From Salticus scenicus (Eukaryota; Arthropoda; Arachnida; Araneae; Salticidae): 64,000 nt of DNA. The stretch is from assembly GCA_963930645.1 (NCBI GenBank), contig OZ005662.1, positions 103,090,436 through 103,154,435 of the forward strand, read 5' to 3'. The translations under genes were made by a program, and so were the position numbers. This document shows positions 22,938-35,475 of the stretch, in pieces. Every line of letters begins with the position of its first letter. Position 1 is the stretch's first letter. The notes under the pieces were generated by a model. That model saw nothing but the letters and a program-made list of their open reading frames with translations. It did no database searches and was not told the DNA's origin.

Positions 22938-23439
22938 TTAATATTAGTCAAATCCTGTTTCTTTTAGTTGAACATACGAGTTTCCATTAGCAACCTGGAA
23001 ATGGCGTACAATTAAATGTTTTTTCAGGTTTAAAACTTCGTATGAATTATTTTTCTATATTATTAGATATTACAATTGAACACAAATATGCTCCAAGAGA
23101 GGTCCAAACTCGACCACTTTTTTGAAAAGGTAAAGCAAAGTTATTGCCTTCTCCTAAATGGAATTAAATTGCAGCATAGCTGCGGCAATTGTGTGTCAAT
23201 TTGCAGTTAACCTGAATCAGCAGAGTTTTCCTTAATATATTTCTCTAAATTTACTACACTGTAGATGTTGAGCCTTTCCTGAAATAAGAGGAAATCGCAA
23301 CGTGGAAGCGCCCCTTGTTGGGTGATATAGCCAATAGTTAATCGCCCCCATTTCAAACCAAGGTCCAACAAAGTATCAAATTCAGTTAAATTCATTCCAT
23401 TGGTTCATAAAGTACAGTGTTTGAAATAAAAAAGACAGA

Positions 23440-23985
23440 TATTTTCTAAAAATTGTCAAATTGAGTTCGGGAAATCTTAAAATGTGTAACTTCCTCGAAA
23501 ACCGAAAGTATTTTTCCGACTCTTATAATTTTTTCGTGTATATGCAGATGATAGAATAATAAATCTATTTTTTCAAAAAATAACTAGCCAATTTCAGTTA
23601 ATCGAAATGCAAGGAAATCTCAAAACGTGTAAATTCACGAAAACTGGAAATCGGCATTTTTTCTGTATCTTCTACTGTCTTATTATACATGCAGAAGCCA
23701 GAAATAAAGCCACTTTTTTAAAAATATGTAGCCAATATTTATTAATTGAAACACAAGGAAATCTCAAAACATAATTCTTCATCGAAAACTGGAATTCGAA
23801 AGTTTTTCCAAATCTTATACTTTCTTCTTATGTATGCAGAGGATAGAATAGTAAAGCCACATTTTTGAAAATAACTGGTCAATTTCAGGTAACTGAAATG
23901 CAATGAAATCTCAAAACGTGTAAATTCATCGAAAACCGGAAATTGAAATTTTCTCCATATCTTCTAATTGCTTCTTATACATGCA
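23440..23985 (+). repeat. Four about 145-bp tandem monomers
   Basis: Anchors of the form CTCAAAACGTGTAAATTCA occur at about 23479, 23622, 23766 and 23913 (spacings 143, 144 and 147). Each is followed by a CGAAAACCGGAAAT segment, TCTTCTA and GCAGANGATAGAATA, then AATTTCAGTTAACTGAAATG. The tail of R1 (TCAGAACATGTAAATATAAC and on) resembles the same monomer. Confidence 0.8.
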
Positions 23986-23992
23986 AAATATA

Positions 23993-25028
23993 TACGAGCG
24001 ACGTGTGACGTCACTGGCCGTTGTTGGGGCCAAGTAAAAGATTTCCTATGTTAATCGTCTATTGGATTTTTTTGTAAAAAATTATTAAAAATTGAGGAAA
24101 ATTATTTCCCCATTTTAATTCCCATATTTGGTTTAGTTGCAATTTAGTTATCGTGCACATGTGTTAGATTAAGTTATTTTGATGTCAAATTGATAATTCT
24201 AATTTTTAATTTCAAAACTCCAGAAAGAAAATGGGCATAGATTTGATATTTGTTCGTCCTTGGCATTTTGTGTATTTTGCGATCAAAAACGTAATACGAA
24301 GACTTACATGCAGCGTTCAAAAATTTTATAATTTATTCACAATAATTTTCAGTGCCGCCGTCTTTTCGCACCAGAAATTTAATAGATTATTTCTCTTTAA
24401 TATGTGACTATGATTAAATAAGAAGAAAATCATTTTATAAAATTTCCGGTATGAAAAAGAGGCGGGGCTAAAAATGATTGTGAATAAATTATAAAAGTTG
24501 GGAACGCTGCATACATGCCAGATGTATTTTTTCGTAAAACATATAGTATATTATATAAAATATTGTTTCATATTATTGATTACTCTCTTAATGTACGTTT
24601 TTAAAATAACCGTGTTTTTTGAAAGGAATTAAATATGCTCGTCAGATAATTTAGCGATCTTTTATTATTATAATTAATATTTTGACAAGTACGACAGATA
24701 TCAAATCTTTTCTTTTGAAATGGATCTCATTCTTTTGAAATGAAATGTTTATGTTTATAATCGAAAATGGAAGTCTGCCATTTTATTTTCTAGAATTTAA
24801 AATTAAAACTTTATGAATGTGTCCGAAAAAATAACTCAGTTTAACGCACACAGAAAGTAACTTATATAAAACCGTAACAAAATGTGTAAATGAGATAATT
24901 TTCCTTAATATTTAAAATTAAACCAATTAATGTTTAAAATCAATCCAATTAAAGTGATTATCATAGGAAAATTTTTACTTGGCCTCACGGACGGTCAGTG
25001 ACGTCGTCACATCGCTCGCGTATAGTAA
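23993..25028. mobile_element. TIR element, about 1.04 kb
   Basis: The left end reads ATACGAGCGACGTGTGACGT and then CACTGGCCG. The reverse complement of the right end reads CTATACGCGAGCGATGTGAC and then GTCACTGACCG. The arms match for about 230-250 bp including GGCCAAGTAAAAGATTTCC, an AAGTTATTTT block and TTTTAATTTNAAACTCCAG. Internal sequence at about 24255-24300 and 24520-24680 is shared with 44030-44230. No transposase is visible. Confidence 0.6.
24311..24509. mobile_element. hAT-type fold-back MITE, 199 bp
   Basis: Starts CAGCGTTCAAAAATTTTATA and ends TAAAAGTTGGGAACGCTG. It is flanked by an 8-bp duplication with one mismatch, CTTACATG (24303-24310) and CATACATG (24510-24517). CAGNG...CNCTG termini with 8-bp TSDs are typical of hAT. 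The arms (about 90 bp) contain TTTATAATTTATTCACAAT. The related sequence at 44060-44090 lacks the insertion. Confidence 0.78.
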
Positions 25029-25110
25029 TAAATTCATTAAAAGAACTAGTATGTTGTGGCCACCACGATACTTTCTTCTATCTTTTCCTATACAAATTCA
25101 CTCAGTAACA

Positions 25111-25140
<30 letters not shown>

Positions 25141-25144
<4 letters not shown>

Positions 25145-25585
25145 TAGAATTAAGGGGAGAGAGGGGAAAAAAAAAAGTGGGAGTTTATCAAATTTTCACA
25201 TTTTACCCAAAATTTTGTCAAAGTCCCACTTTTTTTTTTCTCTCCACTTAATTCTATCAAACTCACACGGTTTCCGTGTTCTGACAAACTTAAACAAATT
25301 TTTGCATTTTCCCCCCAATTTTGTCAATGTCCCACGGTTTCCGTGTTTTGACAAACTTAGAATAATTTTCACATTTTACCCAAAATTTTGTCAAAGTTTG
25401 TCAAAACACGGAAACCGTGGGGAAAAATTAGGGGGGGAAATGCAAAAATATATTAAAGTTTGTCAAGACACGGAAACCGTAGGACTTTGACAAAATTAGG
25501 GGAAAAAAGCAAAAATTAGTTTAAGTTTGTCAGAACACGGAAACCGTGGGAGTTTGATAAAATTAAGGGGAGAGAAAAAAAAAAA
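25141..25585. repeat. Fold-back minisatellite with CACGGTTTCCGTG cores
   Basis: Five 13-bp cores lie at 25266-25278 and 25333-25345 (CACGGTTTCCGTG), and at 25407-25419, 25469-25481 (last base changed) and 25536-25548 (CACGGAAACCGTG). Spacings are 67, 74, 62 and 67. Each core is itself almost palindromic and sits next to TTTTGACAAACTT or its complement. The orientation flips near 25395, so the block can fold into one long hairpin edged by TCTCTCC(A/C)CTTAATT. Confidence 0.85.
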
Positions 25586-25589
25586 AATT

Positions 25590-26015
25590 TAAATCGATAA
25601 CTTTGTTTTAAATTATCACAGATTTATAGTTCAACCATTCGTTTTAAACGTACTGACGAGACCTTTCGAAAGATACCCATCTTGAAAATTTTTGCCCTAT
25701 ATCACCCTGTTAAAAATTTAGAAAAAGCGGGATGGCAACGCAACCTGTAAGACGATTTTTACCAAAAGTTTATAGGCACTAATTTATGTCAAGGTGCAAC
25801 TACATACCAATTTGTATGAAATTTTGTGCAGTAGTTCCAGAGATACAGTTGCCACAAAATTTTGTCACACACACACAGACAGACAGACAGACATTTTCTA
25901 AAAATGTTAAAATCATGTTCTACAGCTCTCAAAACGTGTAAATCCATCAAAAACCCGAAATCGAAAATTTTTACGATTCCAATACTTTCTTCTATTGAAG
26001 ATAGAAGAAAGTAAT
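25590..26015. repeat. R1-like partial copy with terminal stem-loop
   Basis: Shares with R1 a TTTTAAATTATCACAGAT block, GTTCAACCATTCGTTTTAA, CGAAAGATACCCAT, CAGACAGACAGACA and CTCAAAACGTGTAAAT. It ends in a perfect 13-bp stem, TACTTTCTTCTAT (25983-25995) and ATAGAAGAAAGTA (26001-26013), with loop TGAAG. TACTTTCTTCTAT also occurs at the left of the inserted block (about 25068). Confidence 0.65.
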
Positions 26016-26734
26016 AAGTAGTTAATTTCAGTTAGTTGAAATACATTATGTTTTTTTTATGTTTTTGCTTAAAAATATGTCTTCAAATTAGAGCTGCCTA
26101 AATCACACTCACACACAAAAAAAAAAAAAAAAAGAAAGAAAGAAAGAAAGAAAAGAAAAAGAAAGAAAGAAAGAAAATAAAAATAAAATTAGATCTTAAT
26201 AAATTTTGAAAAAAAAAAAAAAAATAGAAATCCCATAAATCAAAACCCTTTTAATTTGTATTTATTTTCAACAGTATAATCTTTCAATCTACCACTCATT
26301 CACTCAAATTTCTGCCATTCTAATGGCTGTTTTCTCTTAGAATAAAAAATCTGCATTCGAGAGCATAGTGATGTTACATTATACAAGTTACTATGCCTAT
26401 GGTTTTATTTGAGTTTTAAGACTTTGCCAGATTTAGAAGCTTTCTTTCTAAGTTTAAGTATTTTTTAATGTAAAATAAAGTAATATAATGTAAAATGAAA
26501 TGAAAAAATGCATAAAAAATAAAGCTATATTTATATATCTACTTGACATCATAAAAAAATAATTTTTGTGTTCTGCACATCTGGCCAATCATACCTTCCG
26601 AATGATATCATTTTCAACCTTCTACACCCATAAGTAATATGTTAAAAGTGTACCACAATTTTCATGCTTGCCTATTAATATACAGATCTGCAAGAGAGAG
26701 GTTTCAACATTCGTTTCCAATACTATTCACTATT

Positions 26735-27086
26735 TTTTACTTTCTTTACCCATAAGGGTCAAATTTTCGAACGCGAGATTTTGTTATATTTACACGTTTT
26801 GAGGTCCCCTGAATACGAAAATCATGTTTTTAGCAAATGGTCTGTGTGTATGTCTGTATGTCTCTGCACTAAACCAAATGAAACGAATATATATTTTTTG
26901 TAATAGAGATTGTTAACTGGGAAAAATTTTTTGTGTATGTAGGAGCCACGCCTCTCCCCCCTGGGGGGGAAGTTCCCCCTCGAGGGGAGTAAATTTTCAT
27001 GATGGGTATCTTTCAAAAGAGCTTGCCAATACCTTTAAAACGAATGGTTGAACCATCGATCTGCGATAATTTAAAACAAACTTATC

Positions 27087-27124
<38 letters not shown>

Positions 27125-27548
27125 ACGAAAAAAACTTAGAAAAAAATCGTACTTTTTTTTTTTTTTTCTTTTTTTTAATATTGAGAATAAAATGGCCTTT
27201 TTTTTTTATATTTAGTGTTATACTACTCTAATATGGAAATCGCCTGCCTTATCACAAAAGATAAATTTTTTAATAAATTATTTTTTAAAAAGAGAATTGT
27301 TTTTTAATAACCGAATTAAATTCTATAAAAATGTAGGTGCATTAATGAAACGGGGGGTTGAGGGGGCGGTAGCCCCCCTCACACAGACCTAATTTATCAT
27401 ATAAAACTCTTCAGAAGCCTAATATGACTTGTTTAACATAGGTTTACATAACAGTACTCGTTATCTTACCTCTTAATCTCCAACCTGTATTTATAGTATT
27501 AAATTTCAGGGTAAGAGAAAGTCGTGTGAGTGACACACCAGATTATTT
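26735..27548. repeat. Dispersed repeat R1, inverted copy
   Basis: Reverse complement of 4383-5121 over its full length. Reading the minus strand from 27548 gives AATCTGGTGTGTCACTCACA first and GGGTAAAGAAAGTAAAAAA last. Differences are mainly in the A/T runs (27090-27170) and the C/G runs. An 11-bp insertion (GAGTACTGTTA, reverse-complement sense) separates the copies near 27455. Confidence 0.8.
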
Positions 27549-27670
27549 CAGTTAATGTAATGCCAATTAAAGTAAAACTAAAAAGGTAAGAAAAAGTGAT
27601 TATAATAAATGGATGCTTTATAAAATCTTCTTGAGCGCGTTATACTTAATCGTTAAAATAGAGTGCACAG

Positions 27671-27672
<2 letters not shown>

Positions 27673-27704
<32 letters not shown>
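27673..27704. repeat. (CA)n microsatellite
   Basis: About 15 perfect CA units followed by an A run. Confidence 0.95.
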
Positions 27705-27707
<3 letters not shown>

Positions 27708-30078
27708 AAAAAGTCCAAAATTTTAGAGAGTTGACCGCTAGATTTACATGTCCAGTTCTCGTCTTCGAGAAAAATGTTTAGTATTCATATTTGTAATTTA
27801 TTTCTGTAAATTCCGGAGTATTAACTATTTATTAAATGTCATTTCACTTATTCAAGAAAAAAAATCATGACTGATTTACTGGCAGGACTTTAATTTTACA
27901 GTCAGTGTCTGGAATACATTTTGCCGGTCGCTGACCGTAATGAACTGAACAAAAATTTACCATTTGTTTTATTACCATACAAAGAGTGAGAAAGATATTT
28001 TGTAATAAATATTGTATTTTTTTTAATCACTGGATAGAAAGGAATATGCACTTAAATATTTCAGATACTGCAAACTTGAATGCCTACAAGACAAGTATTT
28101 ATATTTCTGAAATATGTATTAAAGAAATTCACACCAATAAATATAAATAAGTATAAACACATACACGCTATATCGTATTATTCAAATTTCTAGTGTGTGG
28201 GATTTGGTTAATTTAGGCTAGTCATAATCGAGCTGGAAAATAGAATCTGAAATAAAATAAAGTCAGAGATACAAGCTAAGTTAATTTTCTATATTTTATA
28301 AAGAAGTAAATTTTAAATTTACTTTTAGGCAGTTTAAATTTAAAATGATAAAGCGGCAGCTTAAAGGCATGCTTCATTAAAATAAAATTTTAAGCATCAC
28401 TAGATAATAAAAATTTACATTTATATTTTCCAAAAATACGACATTCAACAATTTATTGAAAATTTCTCTAAGAATATATTTTCATAAAAGAAAAGAAAAT
28501 ATATACATATATATTTTACCTCTCATTTAATAAAGGAAAAATGGCAAAGTAGAGTTAAAAATTCCACGATAAAATTTTATCAAAATTATTTAAAAATCAG
28601 TACAAATATATGTTAATCTCTTAGGAAGGAAGCCTGGGAATATCAGCTTTATACCGAAGTATAAATGACCTTAGTATATTTAAAAAAATAATGCATATAA
28701 ATTATGCTTGAAAAATTCAGTTCCGTCTAAAATCAATACAAATCGCGCTCCATAAATCCATTATAAGATATTTCTGATTTAAAAATATATTTAAAAAATA
28801 TTGTTATGCCTTTAAGTGCACGCATCGTGTTAAAAAATATTCACATTTATTTTGTAAAACAAACGATGAGCGAAAATTTTATATAGCATTTTAAGTAAGC
28901 GTTGAACATGAAAGAATGTAAAGTAATTGTTAATTCAATGGCTTAGTTTTATATATATATTTTTTTTGTTGTTGTTGTTGTCTCTGGGGGGGGAGCATGG
29001 GGGATATGTCTTAAGGGATTGTATTATTGTTGAAACTGTACATAAAATTAAATAGAAATATTTTCATTATGAATGATTTTAATTTAAATGTGTATATCTT
29101 TGTTGAATTGTTTCAATACTACCATAGAAAGTATAACAGTATTCACAATACGTTTTTTATTTAATTTAAAAGTTTTCGCTATTTTATCTCAGTATGAAAA
29201 AAAAAAGATTGCTGGCAAAAATCTCTATCCAACGAGTTATGACTTGTCTTAAAATTTACATATCTTATAAATAATATGTAGGACTGCGTAACAATGGAAA
29301 AGTATTGTCGGATAAGAAATGTCGGAAAACAGACTGACTAAGTGCGGACAATTTGAATAAAAATAATTTTGTCAGAACATTTCAATATATATTTAATATA
29401 TTTAGCACATATGGAAAATTTTAATTTATTAGGTGGAAGATTAATCTTCACAACATTATTTTTCCCAAAGTTATTATTTTTTATTTAAAGTTAATTGTTT
29501 ATTTAAAGTTAAATTCATTTTTCAAAATTTTTGTTTTGCTTGTAATTGTTTTGTTTTGCTTTTGTTTAGTAAAATGCTCTTTTATGTATTACGGGCCAAA
29601 CGACAAACAAAAATTTTATACAGCATTAATAGTTATCGTCGAATTTAGAAAATTAAACTCTTGCACTTTATTTGTACAAATTTATAGCGATTAAGTACAA
29701 TCAGAACGAATATGGTGTGTGTGTTTTTTTTACATATTATTCCATAAAATTCTCTTATAGATGAACATTTTCCTGATCTCAATTAACAGGTTTAATTAGC
29801 ATCTCAATATGATGAAGATTTAAAATACTTAGTTAAACTTTCATTCAATATTTGTTTTTAAGTTATACTGACAGCAGAATAAAACATAAGCACACACAGA
29901 CGAAACCTGATTTTCAGATTTAAAGAAATATCAAAACGTAGAAGTGTAGCAAAAATTTTGTTTTGAAAATTTCACTCAAAACTGATATATTTTTTAGCAA
30001 TATATGGTAAAACATATATAGGAAACTGAAGTTTGGCATCTACACGTTATTAAAAGAAATATACACATGTAATTCAAT

Positions 30079-30080
<2 letters not shown>
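27705..30080. other. Unassigned A+T-rich sequence left of the array
   Basis: About 2.4 kb with short T/A/G runs (for example (TTG)n then G8 at about 28968-28992). No gene, transposon end or match to other parts of the window was recognised. Confidence 0.5.
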
Positions 30081-30127
<47 letters not shown>

Positions 30128-31612
30128 GAAAACTATTACGATACCTACAGGCATTTCCGTTTTCTACGTAGAATCATCCATGCGATTGTTTAAAAGAAAA
30201 TTCTCGTGTTAAATTCCGTCGATGAAATAAAAACAAAATTATTATATTAAAATAGATGCATGTAGGATCATAGAAAAATTCGTAAGAATTGATGGGTTTG
30301 TAATACACAAGCAAATTTTTTATCGTAATTTATCTATAAGGTCGTTACAAAAAAAAAAAAAAAAAAAAAAAAAATGGCGATTGCTTTTTAAAAAATAAGT
30401 TACTTTAAATACTCTGTAATATTTTGTATGAGTTTACAAGTGTTGTTTTGGGATTCTGTTCTCTATTATTAATTATATCTTATTATACAAGAAATCCATG
30501 TGTGATCATTCATTTTAAATTCCATATTTTTAATCAATATGCATATCAGAATGTTGAAGATTAGCAAAAGAGATACTGTAATGAGATATAATCATTTTTG
30601 TTTGAAACATATGTGGAATTTACCATGATTAAATTTTGATATGAATCGTTAATGTTGTATGCTAGAGTAAATGAACAATCATCATTCTAATTGGTAGTTG
30701 TCAGAATTGTTCATTTTGTATCTGAATAAAATCTAATTAATGACAATGTACAATGAGTTGCTACTTCAAGCAGAAATTACATTTCAGAGTTGTAAAGAGA
30801 TTGAGATGATTCATTATACATCATTTAAATGATGAACTCAATTTTAATGTCTTATTAGACATAGAGATGAAAATGTGATCAAATCGCTTTCACTGAACGA
30901 CTGTAATATTTAGATGATCAATTATAGTTATTATCAAATGTCAAAAATTCTGCTTTGTTTGTAAACCATTTGCCCCTGAATTTCCCATTAAAGTTTTAAT
31001 GAGACTTAACGATTAATCATGAGACATAACGATATTGAAATGCTTAATTCATATTAAGTGAATATATTATGCAAGTATTTTTTAATTAAATATGTATTTA
31101 ATAATATTCAAGATCTTTTCCTATTTCCGTAGATTATCTGATTAATTACGTAAAACTAACAGAGTTTACTCTTAACCTAAAATATCAGTCAAAAAATATT
31201 ACACAATAAAATATATCCTTAAATATCTTTTATTTATGCTGTGAAATTTTAAAATAGCAATAAAAAGATTAATAATAATAGTAATAATAATGATAATAAT
31301 AATAATTGCTATTATTATTAGCCTTATCCACAGAGGATATCCGCATACCTAATATGATTTTCAGAAAAATCTGATAATTAAAGTAAATGGAAATCTTTAG
31401 CATTTTTTCTTTAATTAATAAAAGCGATTTCAAACTTTGACACACATATTGAATTTAAATGCAATATAAATGATAGACATCATAATAAAATTTAACCTTA
31501 AAATTTTAGCATTTAACAGATATATGTTAATACAAACACAACAAAAATAAAACTGATTGTAACACACTACAAAAACTAGCACAGGAATGTTGCAATTAAT
31601 CTCATTCATACC
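30081..31612 (+). repeat. Array unit U1 (plain monomer)
   Basis: Anchor-to-anchor length to U2 is 1,520 bp. It has neither the X insert nor the SINE and so gives empty sites for both: ACACAATAAAATATATCC and CCTTAAATATCTTTTATTTA at about 31200-31235. It is the most diverged unit and lacks the 24-bp palindrome found in U2-U5. Confidence 0.88.
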
Positions 31613-31938
31613 ATATATATATATATATATATATTACTTTTGGTCGAGAAAACTATTACGACACCTGCAAAATTTCAGTTCTGTACGTTAAATCATCCAT
31701 GCGATTGTTTTTTAAAAAAATTATCGTGTTAAATTCCGACGATGAAATAAAAACAAAATTATTAATTAAAATAGTTGCATGAGCGGTCACAGAAAAATTT
31801 GTGAGAATTGGTAGGTTTGTAATACACAAGCAAATTTTTTATCGTATTTTATCTGTAGTGTCTTTGAAAGAGATTAACAAAACAGATATTCCAAATGATT
31901 TTTTTTTTTCTTAAATGTCACAATTTTAGCTTAATTTA

Positions 31939-31971
<33 letters not shown>

Positions 31972-32934
31972 AAGAAAAAAAAAAAAGAAAGAAAAAAGAA
32001 AAAGAAAGAAAGGAAGAAAGAAAATGTAGTGTTGTTTTGGAAATTTTTTTTCTTCTATTTTTTATTATATATATCATCATACAAGAAATCCATGCGTGAT
32101 CATTCATTTGAAATTCCATATTTTTAATCAATATGCATATCAGAATGTTGAAGATTAGGAAAAGAGATACTGTAATGAGATATAATTATTATTGTTTGAA
32201 ACATATGTGGAATTTACCATGATTAAATTTTGATATGAATCGTTAATGTTGTATGCTATATTAAATGAACAATCATCATTCTAATTGGTAGTTGTCAGAA
32301 TGGTTCACTTGGTATCTGAATAATATCTAATTAATGACAATGTACAATGAGTTGCTTCTTCAAGCAGAAATTACATTTCAGAGTTATAAAGAGATTGAGA
32401 TGATTCATTATACATCATTTAAATGATGAACTCAATTATAATGTTCTATTAGACATAGCGATGAAAATTTTATCAAATCGCTTACACTGAATGACTGTAA
32501 TATTTAGATGATCAATTATAGTTATTATCTATGTTTGTAAACCATTTGCCCCTGAATTTCACATTAAAGTTTTAATGAGACATAACGATTAATCATGAGA
32601 CATAACGATATTGAAATGCCTATTTCAGATTAAGTGAATATATTAAGCATGCATTTTTAATTAAAAATGCATTTAATAATATTCAAGATCTTTTCCTATT
32701 TCCGTAGGTTATCTGATTATTTACGTAAAACTAACAGAGTTTACTCTTAACCTAAAATATCAGCCAAAAAAAATATTACACAACATACAAAAATTACACA
32801 AAAATATTACACATATAAGCAAGACGTATTAACCCTGGACGATAGGACCCATGCCCCAGCCCGCCCGTTCCCGCTGTTCCATGTTTTTTTCTAGTCAATT
32901 TTGTCCCTTTATTACTTCCGGAGTGAGCCGTTTT

Positions 32935-32969
<35 letters not shown>

Positions 32970-33602
32970 TTTTTTTCCTAACACACTTCACATTGTGAGT
33001 TTTTTCGGTTTTCTTACCATGTTATTTCTATGGGGTTTTTACCCTTTTTCCTCTCTTTTTCTACATTCTAAAGTGGTGGTGGATCCTAAATACTAAATAT
33101 TTACCGGATCCTAATCCTAAGGTGGATCCTAAATACTAAATATTTTATATATTACTAAATATTACTAAATATTATATAATATATTACAGTAAAAAATAAA
33201 AAGGATACTAAATATTTTTTATTTATGCTGTGAAATTTTAAAATAGCAATAAAAAGATTAATAATAATAGTAATAATAATGATAATAATAATAATTGCTA
33301 TTATTATTAGCCTTATCCGCAGAGAATATCCGCATAACTAATATGATTTTCAGAAAAATCTCATAATTAAAGTCAATGGAAATCTTCAGCATTTTTTCCT
33401 TAATTAATAAAAGAGATTTAAAACTTTGACACACATATTCAATTTAAATGCAAATATAAATGATAGATATCGTAATAAAATTTAACGTTAAAATTTTAGC
33501 ATTTAACAGGTATATGTTAATACAAACACAACAAAAATAAAACTGATTGTAACACACTGCAAAAACTAGCACAGGAATGTTGCGATTAATCTCATTCATA
33601 CT

Positions 33603-33604
<2 letters not shown>
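31613..33604 (+). repeat. Array unit U2 (X-bearing)
   Basis: Anchor-to-anchor length to U3 is 2,033 bp because of the X insert at about 32784-33214. A long A/GAAA tract sits at 31940-32024. It forms the first half of the first higher-order dimer. Confidence 0.88.
32784..33214. repeat. Insert X in U2
   Basis: About 430 bp absent from U1. It contains the G+C-rich TTAACCCTGGACGATAGGAC then CATGCCCCAGCCCGCCCG, CTTTTTTCTAGTCAATTTTG, a (TTTA)n run at 32935-32970, and repeated GGATCCTAAATACTAAATAT. The TTAA followed by CCC could be a piggyBac-type end, but no matching right end is seen. A diverged inverted relative is at 50770-50975. Confidence 0.75.
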
Positions 33605-33649
<45 letters not shown>

Positions 33650-35475
33650 AAATATATATATTTTATTTTATTTTGGTCGAGAAAACTATTACGACACCTG
33701 CAAACATTTCAGTTCTCTACGTTGAATCATCCATGCGATTATTTTTAAAAGAAAAGTCCCGTGTTAAATTTCAACGATGAAATAAAAACAAAATTATTAA
33801 TTATACTATTTGCATGAGCGGTCACAGAAAAATTTGTGAGAATTGGTAGGTTTGTAATACACAAGCAAATTTTTTATCGTGTTTTATCTGTAATGTCTTT
33901 GAAAGAGATTAACAAAATAGATATTCCAAATGATTTTTTTTTTTTTAAATGTCACAATTTTAACTTAATTTACAAAAAAAAAAAAAAAGAAAAGAAAAGA
34001 AAGAAAGAAAAAGAAAAATGTATAAGCTTACAAGTGTTGTTTTGGGATTTTTTTTCTTTTATTTTTTATTATATCTCATCATACAAGAAATCAATGCGTG
34101 ATCATTCATTTTAAATTCCATATTTTTAATCAGTATGCATATCAGAATGCTGAATATTAGCAAAAGATATACTGTAATGAGATATAATTATTTTTGTTTG
34201 AAACATATGTGAAATTTACCATGATTAAATTTTGATTTGAAACGTTAATGCTGTATACTATATTAAATGAACAATCATCATTCTAATTGGTAGTTGTCAG
34301 AATGGTTCTGTTTGTATCTGAATAATATCTAATTAATGACAATGTACAATGAGTTGCTTCTTCAAGCAGAAATTATATTTCAGAGTTACAAAGAGATTGA
34401 AAGGATTCATTATACATCATTTAAATGATGAACTCAATTTTAATGTCCTATTAGACATAGAGATGAAAATTGTATCAAATCGCTTACACTGAATGACTGT
34501 AATATTTAGATGATCAGTTAAAGTTATTATCAATTGTCATAAATTCTGCTTTGTTTGTAAACCATTTGCCCTTGAATTTCACATTAAAGTTTTCAAGAAA
34601 CATAACGATTAATCATGGTACATTACGATCTTAAAATGCTTAATTCATATTAAGTGAATATATTAAGCATGCATTTTTAATTAAAAATGCATTTAATAAT
34701 ATTGAAGATCTTTTCCTATTTCTGTAGATTATCTGATTATTTACGTAAAACTAACAGAGTTTACTCTTAACCTAAAATATCAGTCAAAAAATATTACACA
34801 ACAAGATATATCCTTAAATATCTGTGCGGGTTCGGTACTCGAGCCGGCCAAAGACCGTCGTGTACACTAATGGTGGCTGGTGCACGTAAAATCTGCCGTG
34901 GCCGCGATGTCTTCCATGTTCCCATAAAAAATTATACCTCTGGGGGTTACCAAAGTGGGAGAGACATCCCTTCCATGGAGGATCAAAAATGTGATGGCAT
35001 GTCTCCGGACCACCTCTAGGGGTGTGTCCCAGACCGTCCCCAATTGCCCATCTGAGCAGCACTAGTGCGACGTAAAACCCAACCACCCTTAAATTTCTTT
35101 TATTTATGCTGCGAAATTTTAAAATAGCAATAAAAAGATTAATAATAATAGGAATAATAATGATAATAATAATAATTGCTATTTTTATTAGCCTTATCCG
35201 CAGAGAATATCGGTATACCTAATAGGATTTTCAGAAAAATCTCATAATTAAAGTCAATGGAAATCTTCAGCCTTTTTTCTTTAATTAATAAAAGAGATTT
35301 TAAACTTTGGACACACATATTGAATTTAAATGCAATATAAATGATATATATCGTAATAAAATTTAACCTTAAAATTTTAGCATTTAACAGATATATGTTA
35401 ATACAAACACAACAAAAATAAAACTGATTGTAACACACTACAAAAACTAGCACAGGAATGTTGCGATTAATCTCA
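33605..35475 (+). repeat. Array unit U3 (SINE-bearing)
   Basis: Anchor-to-anchor length to U4 is 1,863 bp, including the 5'-truncated SINE at 34824-35087. It completes the first higher-order dimer (2,033 + 1,863 = 3,896 bp). A frame of 67 codons at 33577-33780 (VEKTITTPANISVLYVESSM and on) recurs in U4 and U6. Recent duplication is sufficient to explain that. Confidence 0.88.
34824..35087 (+). mobile_element. 5'-truncated SINE in U3
   Basis: Starts within the B-box region (GTGCGGGTTCGGTACTCGAG) and ends GTAAAACCCAACCACC. It matches the full-length SINE at 1065-1376 from about 1127 on. The TSD is CTTAAATATCT (34813-34823) and CTTAAATTTCT (35088-35098), with U1 as the empty site. The A box is missing, so it has no complete pol III promoter. 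Confidence 0.88.

Larger units (their letters stand above)
23095..26690 (+). repeat. Dispersed repeat R2, second copy (inverted to 14.7-16.8 kb)
   Basis: Reverse-complement partner of 14700-16810. Shared blocks include GGTCCAAACTCGACCA, TAAAGCAAAGTTATTGCC, GAAATCGCAACGTGGAA, GGTTCATAAAGTACAGTGTT, the 145-bp monomers and, at the far end, AATCATACCTTCCGAATGAT. This copy also holds the TIR element at 23993-25028, the hAT MITE, the CACGGTTTCCGTG fold-back and an R1-like tail. Confidence 0.7.

Noticed and set aside
25056..25490. 144-codon open frame
   Set aside because: It is built from poly-Lys and the repeated minisatellite; the sequence is a fold-back array, not a gene.
32829..32870. X as a complete piggyBac MITE
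   Set aside because: TTAA-CCC occurs at the start, but no inverted right end with TTAA was found, and sequence before TTAA also belongs to the insert.
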